Source: Salinispora fenicalii (GTDB lineage Bacteria > Actinomycetota > Actinomycetes > Mycobacteriales > Micromonosporaceae). From it: a DNA stretch of 64,000 nucleotides. The stretch lies in the NCBI RefSeq assembly GCF_000514815.1, contig NZ_AZWQ01000018.1, positions 124,118 to 188,117 on the forward strand, in the 5' to 3' direction. This document shows positions 8,372 to 17,137 of this stretch, in pieces. Numbering within the stretch: the stretch's first letter is position 1; each line of letters starts with the position of its first letter. The notes beneath the pieces were generated by a model. That model searched no databases, was not told where the DNA came from, and saw only the letters and a list, made by a program, of their open reading frames with translations. The position numbers and the translations under genes were made by a program.

Positions 8372-9589
8372 TCAGCGCAGGCTCTCACCCAGGCGCTTGA
8401 GCGCGTCGCGGGTGGCGTCCGACGATGCCTGCGAATAGATCTCCATCGTCACCGACACCTCCGTGTGCCGGAGCACCTGCATGATGACGCGCGGGTGCAC
8501 GTCCAGGTCGACGAGCAGGGTCGCGCAGGTACGCCGGGCGTCATGCACGGTGATCCTCCGGACCCCGGCGCGGGCGCAGCGGGCGTCCCAGGAACGGTTG
8601 AAGTTGCGCGGCTCGATGGGGGTCCCGTAGCGGGTGGTGAACAGCAGCGGCGAGCCCTGCCAGGCGATGCCCGCCTGGTCGCGGTCTGCCTGCCTCGCCT
8701 GCTGGCGGAGGTCGAGTGCCGCCGCGCAGATGTCCGGCAGCGGGAGCGTGGCGTCCGAGGTCTGCGTCTTGGTCTCCCGGTGCAGCAGTTGGCCGCCGAC
8801 CCGCTGCAACTGCCAACCGATCGACAACTCCCCCGCCGCCAGGTCCACGGTGTCCCCGGTGAGGCCGAGCACCTCACCCTTGCGCAGTCCGAGCACCAGG
8901 ATCAGCACGTACGCGGCATAGAGCGGATCGCCGTCGGCCCGCGCGGACTCCAGGAAGCGACGCGCCTCGTCACTGGTCCACGCCCGGCCCTTGCGGCGAC
9001 GGATCGGTGGGAGCTTGACCAGGGTGGCGGCGTTACGGGTAACCAGTTCCTCGGTGGCCGCGTGGTTGAGCGCGGATCGCAGCACACCCCGGACGTCCTT
9101 GACCGTGCGGGCGGACGGCACGTCACCGCAGCACCGGCCGAGCGCACAGCAACGCTTCTTGAGTTCCGGGCGGCGGGCGTCCTTGCCCTGGGCGCAGCAC
9201 TGGCAGGCGCGGGCCACCTCGTTGATCCAGATCTGCACGTCGCGCACCTGGAGCCGGTCGAGCCGCTTCCCACCGAGGCCGGGGATCACGTACAGCCTGA
9301 GGATCGTCTCGTAGGTGGCGCAGGTCAGCGGCGCGAGGTTGGGCCGCACGACCTCCCGGTGCCAGTAGGTCAGGTAGTCGCCGAGGGTCGGCACCCGGGT
9401 GGCGACCGGCCCGACCTTGGCTTGCTGATGCAGTTTGATCCACTTGTCGTGGACGGCCTCCCGGGTCTGGCCGTAGACGTACTTGCGGGTCCGCTTCCCG
9501 TCGGGCTTGGTGACCCAGACGTACGCGGCGAAGCCGTTGCGGTAGGGGAAGATCGAGCCTTCGCCGTTGGCGCGGGTGCGGGCGGGCAT
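8372..9589 (-). CDS. int: tyrosine-family site-specific integrase
   Basis: From the ATG at 9589 the protein has 405 residues. It opens with an AP2-like arm-binding segment (GEGSIFPYRNGFAAYVWV), then a SAM-like core-binding domain that contains an unusual Cys-rich insert (CQCCAQGKDARR, then CCALGRCC). The catalytic domain shows LGLRKGEVLGL (first Arg), HDARRTCATLL (H-X-X-R), LRHTEVSVTMEIYS (His and nucleophile Tyr). It performs integration at tRNA-Pro and excision with Xis. Its start overlaps the xis stop in TGATG, so the two are translationally coupled. Confidence 0.93.
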   Translation of the reverse strand: MPARTRANGEGSIFPYRNGFAAYVWVTKPDGKRTRKYVYGQTREAVHDKWIKLHQQAKVGPVATRVPTLGDYLTYWHREVVRPNLAPLTCATYETILRLYVIPGLGGKRLDRLQVRDVQIWINEVARACQCCAQGKDARRPELKKRCCALGRCCGDVPSARTVKDVRGVLRSALNHAATEELVTRNAATLVKLPPIRRRKGRAWTSDEARRFLESARADGDPLYAAYVLILVLGLRKGEVLGLTGDTVDLAAGELSIGWQLQRVGGQLLHRETKTQTSDATLPLPDICAAALDLRQQARQADRDQAGIAWQGSPLLFTTRYGTPIEPRNFNRSWDARCARAGVRRITVHDARRTCATLLVDLDVHPRVIMQVLRHTEVSVTMEIYSQASSDATRDALKRLGESLR

Positions 9590-9786
9590 CAGGCGGCCTC
9601 CTGCCGCTGGACCTGCTCGCGGACGTACTCGTCGACCCACTCGGGCAGGACGCGGCGGTACTTGCCGTCCTTGATGGAGCGCAGCTCGCCGGTGGCGATC
9701 TTCATCTTGACCTTGGACAGGCCGAAGCCGAGCAGGACGGCGACCTCAACCGGGGAGTACCACCGTGGGGTGAGGTGTCGGGTCAT
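9589..9786 (-). CDS. xis: excisionase, MerR-like helix-turn-helix
   Basis: A 65-residue protein. TPRWYSPVEVAVLLGFGLSK is the helix-turn-helix and IATGELRSIKDGKYRRVLP the wing, as in AICE Xis/helix_turn_helix_17 proteins. It should bend att DNA and drive the integrase toward excision. It overlaps rep upstream (ATGA) and int downstream (TGATG), so rep-xis-int is a tight operon. The ATG at 9786 is preferred to one six codons earlier because of the ATGA overlap. Confidence 0.88.
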   Translation of the reverse strand: MTRHLTPRWYSPVEVAVLLGFGLSKVKMKIATGELRSIKDGKYRRVLPEWVDEYVREQVQRQEAA

Positions 9787-11324
9787 GCCGCCACCCCCGA
9801 CCACGCCTCGTGGGCGAGTTCCTCGCGGCCGAGACGTTGGCGTTCCCGGCGTTGGGAGGCGGCGGTGTTGGCGAGCAGGGTGTCGCCGTCGGTGAGCCAG
9901 CCGGAGCCGACGAAGGTCAGCGTGCCGACGGTGACCGTGCCGGCGGTGTCGGTGTGCTCGGTGCGGCGGTAGGCGACGCGGATGTCGCGGAGCAGGCCGA
10001 AGGTGACCGAGTAGCGGCGAGCCTTGGTGAGGAAGTGGCCGCCGTAGCCGAGCATGTGCGCCCAGCGGCGCAGCCCGGCGTACTCGTTCAGTGTGGGGTC
10101 AAGGTCGCCTTGACGGCCTTCTGTCTTCCTGGCTGTCCGGGTGACGTGGTGCCGGGTGGGGCGGCCGAGTCGCCAGCAGGCGTCGATGAGCCGGGCGAGG
10201 TGGTCGCCTTCCGGGTCGGCGTAGGCATCGACGGTGTCCGGGGTGAGTCGGGTGGAGCAATGGCCGGTGACCTCGGTGGACTTCGTGGCGTACTTGGCGA
10301 GGTAAGCGGCCACCTTGGCGTCCGTCACGTCGCCGTCGCAGGCGCCGATGCGGCGCACGTCGATCTGCTCACCCCAGGCGATCGGCCAGCCCTGCGGGCG
10401 GTCGGGGTGCGGCGGGGTGGTGACGGTGATCTGTCGGGTGGCAGCGTGGACGGCGGCGTCGAGGTCGTCGACGATGATGCCGGCCGGTGGCTGCGCCAAG
10501 GCTTGCCGGTCGTCCGGGTCGACGCCGTCGAGGCGCAGCAGGACGTGGAAGTGCACCGCGCCCCGACGCTGCATCTCGGCGACCTTGCCGTGGGACGCCC
10601 GCACCGGAGGCACCCGCCGGATTCGGCCGGAGTCGGTGACGACCTGGACGTGCGGGATGCCGCGTCGGCGGCACACTGCGGTGAGGTGGCGTTCGATGGC
10701 CTGTTTCGTGCGTCGCCACAGCTCGCCGGAGAAGTGGTTCCAGACGACCTGGTGGTCGTGGTCGTAGCAGTCCAGGCATAGTGGCCGGCCGAGCTGCGGA
10801 TCGTCGGCGTCGTGGCGGGCGAAGCAGGCCGCGGGCCGCCCATGCGGGCAGGTGCCGGCGGTGCTCCGGGCGCGGCAGGGTGCGGGACGGCAGTCGCAGC
10901 GCCGCCGGTGGGCGCAGGTGTGCCGGGGGATGTGCCGGTGGTGCACCGGGCCGAAGGACGGCGCGGTGAAGGTGGCGAAGACGACCGGATGCGCGCTGAC
11001 GGTGGCGGGGACGGTCTTGCCGCCGGTCAGACCGCAGCGGACGACCTGGAAGGCGTCACCAGCGTAGACCCAGGCACAGTCGGGGCACTGGGCGGCACGC
11101 CGGTTGCCGCACGCCTTGTACAGCGTCCGGTCGGGCAGCTCGTCGGTGTGCTGCTCGGCCAGGACTCGGCCGGTGCCGGGTTCTAAGGCGGTGAGGGTGC
11201 CGGTCAGACGGATCGGGCGGGTACAGCCTCCGGCGGCGCGGGTGTGCTCCAGCCAGCCGAAGTAGTCCGGGGCGGCGGCGCGACGCAGGGCCTGGGCGTC
11301 ACGGCCGGCGGTGAAGGTGGACAC
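9783..11324 (-). CDS. RepSA-like rolling-circle replication initiator
   Basis: The 513-residue protein resembles the RepSA family of pSAM2-type elements. A Cys/His-rich region near residues 70-195 (CPDCAWVY, CAHRRRCDCRP, CLDCYDHDH) suggests zinc ribbons. The HUH nuclease motif is VHFHVLL at about 268. The catalytic-tyrosine motif is VAAYLAKYATK near 355. It should nick a double-strand origin for rolling-circle replication of the excised circle. It is the first gene of the rep-xis-int operon. Confidence 0.88.
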   Translation of the reverse strand: MSTFTAGRDAQALRRAAAPDYFGWLEHTRAAGGCTRPIRLTGTLTALEPGTGRVLAEQHTDELPDRTLYKACGNRRAAQCPDCAWVYAGDAFQVVRCGLTGGKTVPATVSAHPVVFATFTAPSFGPVHHRHIPRHTCAHRRRCDCRPAPCRARSTAGTCPHGRPAACFARHDADDPQLGRPLCLDCYDHDHQVVWNHFSGELWRRTKQAIERHLTAVCRRRGIPHVQVVTDSGRIRRVPPVRASHGKVAEMQRRGAVHFHVLLRLDGVDPDDRQALAQPPAGIIVDDLDAAVHAATRQITVTTPPHPDRPQGWPIAWGEQIDVRRIGACDGDVTDAKVAAYLAKYATKSTEVTGHCSTRLTPDTVDAYADPEGDHLARLIDACWRLGRPTRHHVTRTARKTEGRQGDLDPTLNEYAGLRRWAHMLGYGGHFLTKARRYSVTFGLLRDIRVAYRRTEHTDTAGTVTVGTLTFVGSGWLTDGDTLLANTAASQRRERQRLGREELAHEAWSGVAA

Positions 11325-11906
11325 GGTTTCTCCTCAAGGGGTGGCAGGGGACGGGCGACGAACTGCCACCGGACGCCGGAGCGGTGTCCGTCGGTGGTGT
11401 TCGTGGTGTCTCCTGGCACCGCCAGAGAGGGCGGCTCACGCCGGAGGGCGGGTGCAGGCCATCGGCCTTGGACCGCCGTTGAGCTGGGTTCTTGGATCGT
11501 GGGTGATGCCGGGACGGGTGGGTGCCTGGTCGTCGGCTTCCGGCTGGTTGCCGCAGGCGATCCCACCCGTCAAGGTGCGCGAATCCGAGGGCCATCGTGG
11601 ACGGCAGGGAAAGCCGTGCTGGGCCGCTCAGCGGATTTCAGGCTGATGCAACGGCCGGTGCGATCGAGAGCCGGCGGGACGTGACCCGCGTCAGCGGCAG
11701 GAAGGCCGCTCGGCAACTCCGGAGTCGAGTTCAGCGATCCGGCGGGAAGGCCGCGCTGACGTGCTCGACAGGGGCCAGAGTAGCACCGGGTACCGATACG
11801 TCAACCCGCCGTGACCCCACGTCGAAGGCGCTCGAACCGGATTGCCGCCAGTCTGGTCCCACCACATGCTTGACGGTTCGGTCCCAGGACATGCTTGACG
11901 TTCGGC
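11325..11906. other. intergenic region upstream of rep
   Basis: About 580 bases with no convincing gene; short frames on both strands have shadow-like composition. It probably includes the rep promoter and perhaps the replication origin. The end near 11855-11903 carries a two-copy direct repeat. Transfer genes usually found near here in pSAM2-type elements are absent. Confidence 0.5.
11855..11903. repeat. two tandem ~25-bp repeats, possible IS-end remnant
   Basis: Two adjacent copies (11855-11879, 11880-11903) share GGTCCC, four variable bases, then ACATGCTTGACG and TTC. Read on the minus strand, the pattern recalls repeated terminal sequences seen at IS481-family ends, which I state from memory. 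No transposase gene adjoins. Confidence 0.5.
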
Positions 11907-12293
11907 CTAGTTGCCCTGTTCCGCCTTCCTCCGGTTGGGCAACTCCTCAAGGAAGAACGTCACGTCTTCCAGTGCGGAGAAGACCCGACCGTCGAGGTCC
12001 GTCCGCTCGGCAAGCTCGCGGACGAGCACGACTGACGCGGGCTCCAAATACCCGAAGCGTCGGGCGAGATGACCCAGGCAAAGCGACGCCGTGGCGACGA
12101 GCCAAAGGTCAGCGCAACCCTGCGCGATCCGGTAGCACCATCGCTCGACGAAGAGGCGGTCGTCGTCGTAGAGCGCCAGCCCCACCAACACCGAATTCGG
12201 CGAAAGCGCTTGGTCCCGGCCCTCAAGAGCAGCAGTGAGCACCTCATCCGCCAGACCGTGTGACACCACCGGCGGATCCTCGTAAATGTTCAC
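11907..12293 (-). CDS. hypothetical alpha-helical protein (immunity-like)
   Basis: A 128-residue protein with protein-like composition and an ATG start. It has a helical repeat feel: SPNSVLVGLALYDDDRLFVERWCYRIAQ and VATASLCLGHLARRFG. The second phrase resembles HEAT-like motifs in bacterial immunity proteins, where it often reads LGHLAR. I recognise no catalytic motif. It lies alone in the middle of the element, transcribed toward rep. An immunity or solenoid-binding role is only a guess. Confidence 0.6.
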   Translation of the reverse strand: MNIYEDPPVVSHGLADEVLTAALEGRDQALSPNSVLVGLALYDDDRLFVERWCYRIAQGCADLWLVATASLCLGHLARRFGYLEPASVVLVRELAERTDLDGRVFSALEDVTFFLEELPNRRKAEQGN

Positions 12294-12909
12294 CCCGGAA
12301 GGCTACGGCAGCATGGCTGCCAGCCCGGGTGGGAGGACTTTCTGTACATCCATCAAGGCGGCCCTTGACGGGCCGCACGCGCCGCCGCCTGGGCGCGTGC
12401 CAGCCGCTGCCGCTGTCGCTCTGCGGCCGTCCCGCCTGATGCCCGGCGGCTGGCGCGGAGAGCGGGGAGCCCGGGGCCGCCGTAGACGGGCCGGGTGGGG
12501 AAGTGGTGGGGTTCGTCGCCGCCGGCAGCCGGCAGCCGGCGGCGACGCGCCGGAGCGACGCGGCGTATGGGTAGGGCACGCCGGGTCCGCGCGGCGGGTC
12601 ACGGTGGCGAGCTGGTGGCGGCTACTGTGCCTCCGGCGGGGGTGCTCGGGCTCCGGGATGCCCGGGGCCTCGTGGGTGGGCTGCGGTCCGTGGGTGGTTG
12701 CGCGGGCCATCCCGCCAGCCGACGACCCGGGCGAGCCGAGCAGACCACCACCCGACCCGCCAGCGTCCGACCGTGCGTCAAGGCCGTCTCGACGTGGCGG
12801 GCCGGGCGGTGGCCCGCTCCCCAGGAGGGCGGGCGACGGCAGACGGGATGGCAGCATCTTGCATGCTCGTGGTGGCCGAAAGCCTCGGTCCCTGTAAGCC
12901 GTCAAGGAA
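12294..12909. other. GC-rich stretch, possible gene remnant
   Basis: About 615 very GC-rich bases separate the preceding gene from the AT-richer cargo. On the minus strand, one frame ending at 12353 reads AAERQRQRLARAQAAARAAR before a stop, like a helical C-terminus, but no intact start or domain precedes it. I take this as decayed sequence, perhaps of a lost transfer or helper gene. No intact gene is supported. Confidence 0.35.
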
Positions 12910-13725
12910 TCAGTCATTCGGGTCGCGAGACTCTGGTGGCTGTTCTAGGTTCTGCTGACGCTTTTTCTGTTCGGACTTCAAGCGATGAACCTCTTCAACG
13001 AAATCGGCTAGCGCCAACTCTTCGCTTTCACTTCTCTTATATCGGCCAACGCCGATCTCAACAGCCTCCCACTCGGTTTCGATGGCATCGGCGGTTTGCT
13101 GAAGATAGAAGCTGCGTTCTTTGTATTTGTAGTAGCCCATGAAGCCACTTGCCAGCCCCACGGAGAAGGTGATGGTGAGCGTAGTCCAACGCAACGCATT
13201 GAGTTCGCCGATTCCATTCAGTCCGGTCGCAGCTAGTGCGCCGACGATGAGGATTCCTTGGAGGATGTTGTTTACGCGTCTATACTGCTTGCTGTCGGCA
13301 CGGAGCTTGTTAATCTCTGAGAATGCATCCTCTTTGTATGTAATGCGCCGAACCTTCGTAGGCGTGTCTACGTCCGCTACGAGCAGCTTTCGACTGTCTT
13401 GCAGCCTGGCAAGAGCTAACTCGATGTCACCTTGGTCTCTATAAGTCCTGTTTCCTTCCGGGTATCCTGGTCTACGCTTTAGGTGAAACGCTGATACGCA
13501 AAAGGCGAGAGCAATAGGGATTGCGGGAATGTAGATTGCGGTTCGCGTGATGGATGGAATCTGTGGCACCCAAAATATTGCGTACAGAAGCAGGATGAGG
13601 AGCGGGCCGAAGATGAGGGATAGATTGGATAGTTTCTTTCGACGTTGCGCAACCGCCAGTGCGTGCTCTTCTAAGCGAATCTTATGACTGAGCACGAGGA
13701 GATTTTCTTTAGCGCTGTCCGGCAT
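12910..13725 (-). CDS. SLATT/DUF4231-like membrane protein
   Basis: A 271-residue protein with four predicted membrane helices: about 33-51, 60-80, 150-168 and 178-197. After the last pair comes YKYKERSFYLQQTADAIETE, which matches the DUF4231/SLATT pattern (two-helix unit followed by an amphipathic F-Y-L-Q-Q-T helix). SLATT proteins are known as predicted pore-forming effectors in nucleotide-activated antiphage systems. No cyclase or SLOG gene is adjacent. AGGAG lies five bases before the ATG. It lies 45 bases after the SepF-like gene on the same strand. GC is visibly lower than the surroundings, indicating transfer. Confidence 0.65.
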   Translation of the reverse strand: MPDSAKENLLVLSHKIRLEEHALAVAQRRKKLSNLSLIFGPLLILLLYAIFWVPQIPSITRTAIYIPAIPIALAFCVSAFHLKRRPGYPEGNRTYRDQGDIELALARLQDSRKLLVADVDTPTKVRRITYKEDAFSEINKLRADSKQYRRVNNILQGILIVGALAATGLNGIGELNALRWTTLTITFSVGLASGFMGYYKYKERSFYLQQTADAIETEWEAVEIGVGRYKRSESEELALADFVEEVHRLKSEQKKRQQNLEQPPESRDPND

Positions 13726-13770
13726 GCGACTCCTTGGTATTGTCGGGATTCATCTTCGTCGTGGCTGCTA

Positions 13771-14268
13771 TTAATGATCAGGGACTAGTAAAATAACCCG
13801 ATCTGCCACGCGTAGTATCCATCCATTTGCCGCATGTGACACTCCACTACAGAAGTCAACCAGGCGAATAGCCTGCTGTCGATCCATATGGCTGAGATCC
13901 AAGGAAAGTACTCGACTCTGTTTGCATAGGGAAGGAAGTTCCTGTATAGCTTGTTCATAATCTTCGGGGGTATATCTGAATATGTCCCCCCATTGAGCGT
14001 AGGAGTCGCTGGATCGTCCTGGGGTGTAGGCATTAAAAGCAGATGCTTGATCTAATGCCTGCTCTAGATCGCTGTGCCTTAAGCGAGGCCTGAATGAGCT
14101 ACCCTTGATGGGTATTTGTGTCGCCCTTGTGCCTATGAAAATTCGGGCGATCACCATCAGGATGGCTGCCACTAGCAGGGCTAAAAGGAAAACGCTGCAG
14201 ATCATGACATATGCCAGTAGGGTCATTTCGTCCTGCACTAGCGCAGCGGGCCTCTCTTGGTCACTCAT
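13771..14268 (-). CDS. membrane-anchored SepF-like (DUF552) protein
   Basis: From ATG 14268 (GGGGG just upstream) the protein has 165 residues; an ATG 15 codons earlier is possible. Residues 14-45 form one membrane helix. Residues about 100-165 match the SepF fold: TPEDYEQAIQELPSLCKQSR, then VLSLDLSHMDRQQAIRLVDF and a closing HAANGWILRVADRVILLVP. Compare SepF's MDPELAQRIIDF...GGSIQRVGDGIFLLTP. SepF tethers FtsZ to the membrane; here a true helix replaces the usual amphipathic anchor. It is the first gene of a two-gene unit with the SLATT-like protein. Confidence 0.7.
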   Translation of the reverse strand: MSDQERPAALVQDEMTLLAYVMICSVFLLALLVAAILMVIARIFIGTRATQIPIKGSSFRPRLRHSDLEQALDQASAFNAYTPGRSSDSYAQWGDIFRYTPEDYEQAIQELPSLCKQSRVLSLDLSHMDRQQAIRLVDFCSGVSHAANGWILRVADRVILLVPDH

Positions 14269-14641
14269 GTACCCCCGACCCAGCACGGGCTTCGTGCTTG
14301 CCGGGGTGAGCAACTGCTCGCGGCTTGGGTAGGGGATCTTCGACCTGAAACTATCTCATTGCCCGGTACCTATGTAAAGTGTCGGGTTCCTTACAATCTC
14401 TGTAGTTTCACTAAGGCCGTGGCTGTGCCAGAAGATGCTGTAGACCTCGCGGCGGAAGTCTTTGTAGGTGGACTTATCTTGGAGGCTGGCCCGGTCATGT
14501 TGGTGGCTGTAGGTATACAAAACGATCGGCCAACCAAGTCTAGGGTGCTAGTGGTGCATCGCTTGGCGGCTGGGGTGGTGTGACCATTAGGTGCCGCCTG
14601 CCGCGCAGGGTGTGGGGTTCGGCGCGGATACTGGCGGGGTG
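14269..14641. other. intergenic region between cargo and Nudix gene
   Basis: About 370 bases of moderate GC. A plus-strand frame ending at 14583 reads AVDLAAEVFVGGLILEAG and could be the tail of a lost gene, but it has no start or RBS. The region should hold the SepF-like gene promoter. Confidence 0.35.
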
Positions 14642-15205
14642 GTGGAGAAGCAGGCGACGGAGTTGACCCGGTGGACGATTCATGGTGAGCGGGTGGTGGA
14701 TGACACCCGGCGGGCGCGGCTGAGTATCGCCGAGGTCGAGTTGCCGGATGGAGCTCGCTTCGAGCAGTACGTGATTCGGGCTCCCCGGTCGGCCATGGTG
14801 GCCGTGCTTGATGATCGGGAGCGCCTGTTGTTGATGCGGCGGCATCGGTTCGTGTTCGATCGGTGGGTGTGGGAGCTGCCCGGCGGCTATGTTGACGACG
14901 ACGAGGACCCAGCGCGGTGTGCGGTGCGGGAGGTCGAGGAGGAGACCGGTTGGCGGCCCCAGGTGGTCGAGCCGTTGTTGTCCTTCCAGCCCTGGGTCGG
15001 GACCGCCGACGCCGAGAACCTGCTGTTTCTGGCCCGGCGGGCTGAGTACATCGGTGCGCCGGTGGACGTGAATGAGGCGGAGCAGGTCGCGTGGATTCCG
15101 CTCGACGAGGCGTACGAGCTGGTGTCCCGGGGGGAGATCGTCGGTGCCGGTACGGTGATCGTGGTGCTGGAGCTGGTCGCGCGTAGGGCCCGGGGGGAAC
15201 TGTGA
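14642..15205 (+). CDS. Nudix hydrolase
   Basis: About 187 residues. The Nudix box GGYVDDDEDPARCAVREVEE continues to EETGW and fits G-X5-E-X7-R-E-U-X-E-E-X-G-U exactly. The N-terminal strand pattern (WTIHGERVVDDTRRARLSIAEVELPDG) is of the ADP-ribose pyrophosphatase type. Nudix proteins recur in the regulatory modules of AICEs, where they are thought to influence element activation. The start is uncertain: GTG codons occur at 14591, 14639 and 14642. It converges with the XRE gene, leaving three bases between the stops. Confidence 0.88.
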   Translation: MEKQATELTRWTIHGERVVDDTRRARLSIAEVELPDGARFEQYVIRAPRSAMVAVLDDRERLLLMRRHRFVFDRWVWELPGGYVDDDEDPARCAVREVEEETGWRPQVVEPLLSFQPWVGTADAENLLFLARRAEYIGAPVDVNEAEQVAWIPLDEAYELVSRGEIVGAGTVIVVLELVARRARGEL

Positions 15206-15208
15206 TGG

Positions 15209-16678
15209 TCAGCGTCGCGGGCCGAGGGTGGCGTTGATGCGGCCGGTGAAGTGCCGGACGGCGGGTAGTCGCCGGTGCGGGGTGAGTTGGGTTTGCAGGT
15301 CGCGGAGGTAGCGGACGGCTCTGGCGGAGCGGAGTTGGGTGGTCAGGGCCAGGGCCTGTGCGCCGATGGCGCAGGCCCGTTCGGGTTGCCCCTGGTGGGC
15401 GTGGATGTTGGCGAGTAGGGCGAGGTTGAAGGCTTTGCCGCGTACGAAGCGATCGTTCATGCGTAGGGATCGGGCGGCGAAGCGTTCGGCGTGGGTGTTG
15501 CGGCCGAGGGCGTGGAAGCAGTGGCCGAACTTGGCGGACAGGTATGCCTCGTCGAAGTAGCTGAGCCATTGCGGGTCGGCGCTGCGGTCGGCTCGGTCGA
15601 GGGCTTGTTCTGCGTGGTGCAGGGCGGTGGCGCAGGCTCGTTCGTCGTTGGCTTTGGCCAGGGCGTGGGCTTGCATGACGTGGGCTTCGGCGGTCAGGAC
15701 GGGAAGTCCGGCGCGGTGGGCGGTCTGGCCGGCGGCGCGGGCGAGGTCGAGGCCGGCGGTGGTGTGACCGAGGTAGGTGGCCTGGTGGCTCATCGCGGCG
15801 AGGATCTCCGCGCCGAGGCCGTCGTCTGCGGCGGCGTGGGCGAAGTCCAGGGCGAGGGTGAGGTACCGCTGGGCGATGCCGTGTTGGGCGGTGTCGTACG
15901 CCTGCCAGCCGGCGAGTTGGGCGAGTTCGGCGGCGGCGCTGAGCAGTCGTTGACCAGTGGGGTGGTCGAAGCGGCCGTCGGTGAGTAGTGGGGTCACCTC
16001 CTGGTGGAGGTAGCGGGCGACGGTGTCGCGGGCGTGTCCGCCGCCGTACTGGTTGTCCAGCTGGCGGTAGGTGGCGGTCATGGCGCGGATGGTGTCGATC
16101 TCCGGTTGGCCGACCGCGTTGCGGCCGGGCTGGGTGACGGGAGCCGGGTCGGGGGCGGTGAACCAGCGCAGTGCGGGCAGGGTGTAGCCGGCGGTGTGGA
16201 AGGTCACCTGCCGGAGTACGTCTCGACGGTTCACGTCACCTCGCCAAAGCTCTGCGGCACTGCGTACGTCGTCTTGCCAGGTCCGGTTGGCCGGCGGCTC
16301 GCCGAGCCGACCGGGAGTGAGCCCACCGCGGGTGAGCCGGCCGGGGGTGGCCGGAGATGTGGCCTGTCGGGGCGCCAGGCCCATCGTTACTCGCGCCCGG
16401 TTGGGCATCCGGCAGCCGTCGGCGATCCGCTCCAGGACGTCGATCGAGGTGACCTTGCGGCCGGCCATGATCCGGCTGACGTAGCCCTGTTCCAGCCCGA
16501 CGGCGGCCCCGATCTGGCTCTGACTCGCCCCGGTGAGGCTGGCGATCAGACGGAACAGCGCGCCGATGTCGCGGGCGGCCAAGGCGGCCAGCACCTCGCC
16601 GTGCGACCACGCATCCTCCGGTATTCGTAGTAGATCGAGCAGCACGGCAGCTCCCAGCATCGCGTTCCGACTACTCAA
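15209..16678 (-). CDS. XRE-family regulator with TPR-like domain
   Basis: A 489-residue protein. Residues about 38-100 carry a helix-turn-helix (LTGASQSQIGAAVGLEQGYVSRIMAGRK). From about 200 on there are helical TPR-like repeats (e.g. AQRYLTLALDFAHAAADDGLG and AEAHVMQAHALAKANDERAC). This is the domain plan of actinobacterial XRE/TPR regulators found in AICE regulatory modules, where they may sense a ligand and control excision. It is divergent from 16793 across a perfect 17-bp palindrome, a likely operator. Confidence 0.85.
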   Translation of the reverse strand: MSSRNAMLGAAVLLDLLRIPEDAWSHGEVLAALAARDIGALFRLIASLTGASQSQIGAAVGLEQGYVSRIMAGRKVTSIDVLERIADGCRMPNRARVTMGLAPRQATSPATPGRLTRGGLTPGRLGEPPANRTWQDDVRSAAELWRGDVNRRDVLRQVTFHTAGYTLPALRWFTAPDPAPVTQPGRNAVGQPEIDTIRAMTATYRQLDNQYGGGHARDTVARYLHQEVTPLLTDGRFDHPTGQRLLSAAAELAQLAGWQAYDTAQHGIAQRYLTLALDFAHAAADDGLGAEILAAMSHQATYLGHTTAGLDLARAAGQTAHRAGLPVLTAEAHVMQAHALAKANDERACATALHHAEQALDRADRSADPQWLSYFDEAYLSAKFGHCFHALGRNTHAERFAARSLRMNDRFVRGKAFNLALLANIHAHQGQPERACAIGAQALALTTQLRSARAVRYLRDLQTQLTPHRRLPAVRHFTGRINATLGPRR

Positions 16679-16729
16679 GGTGTTCCGGCCGACAGCCTAG
16701 GGCGACCATTCACGCTGGTCGAGCCGTCC

Positions 16730-16746
16730 CATGTCACCGTGACATG
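16730..16746. promoter_or_regulatory. perfect 17-bp palindrome, probable XRE operator
   Basis: CATGTCAC and GTGACATG flank a single C. It lies 52 bases from the XRE start and 47 from the gene at 16793, in their shared upstream region, fitting control of both by the XRE protein. Confidence 0.75.
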
Positions 16747-16792
16747 ACCGCTGGCCATGGGGCGGTCCGTCGCAGGGCGGGATGGTTGGCGC

Positions 16793-17134
16793 ATGTTCTT
16801 CGATGTCGAAAATCCGCCCATCGAGCCGCCCACAGAGTGCCGGCGCCGCCTACTGTGGCGACTGGCCCGCGCCCTCTGGGAGGCCCACCGACCCGACAGC
16901 GCCGGCTTCTGCGTGGTCGCCGGCTACTGGCATGAGAACCAACGCAATCCCTGCCGGCTGGCCCAACTCGCCCAAGAGGGGATGCGAACCGCCTGCGGTG
17001 AAACAACCCCCGCGTCGCCGCCCTGGATCGCCGTTACCCGCCAGCGAATGGCGGCCGGGGACATCGACCCCGTGGACGCCGTCGCCGAACTCCTCTGGCG
17101 CCACCGCCACCGCCGCAGTGCGGGACGGGGGTGA
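16793..17134 (+). CDS. AICE-associated hypothetical protein
   Basis: A 113-residue protein starting MFFDVENPPIEPP; an upstream ATG at 16757 would overlap the palindrome zone and is less likely. It is Arg/Trp-rich and helical (WRLARALWEAHRPDSAGFCVVAGYW, then PWIAVTRQRMAAGDIDPVD). I recognise no domain. It is separated by three bases from the next small gene, so the two are probably co-transcribed under the XRE operator. Confidence 0.65.
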   Translation: MFFDVENPPIEPPTECRRRLLWRLARALWEAHRPDSAGFCVVAGYWHENQRNPCRLAQLAQEGMRTACGETTPASPPWIAVTRQRMAAGDIDPVDAVAELLWRHRHRRSAGRG

Positions 17135-17137
17135 CCG

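Noticed and set aside
8327..9895. Long plus-strand open frame opposite int
   Set aside because: It lies antisense to a clear tyrosine recombinase, is low-complexity Gly/Val/Arg-rich, and has no domain; typical of GC-rich shadow frames.
14391..15569. 392-codon minus-strand frame over the Nudix gene
   Set aside because: Pro/Arg/Thr-rich shadow of the Nudix and XRE genes.
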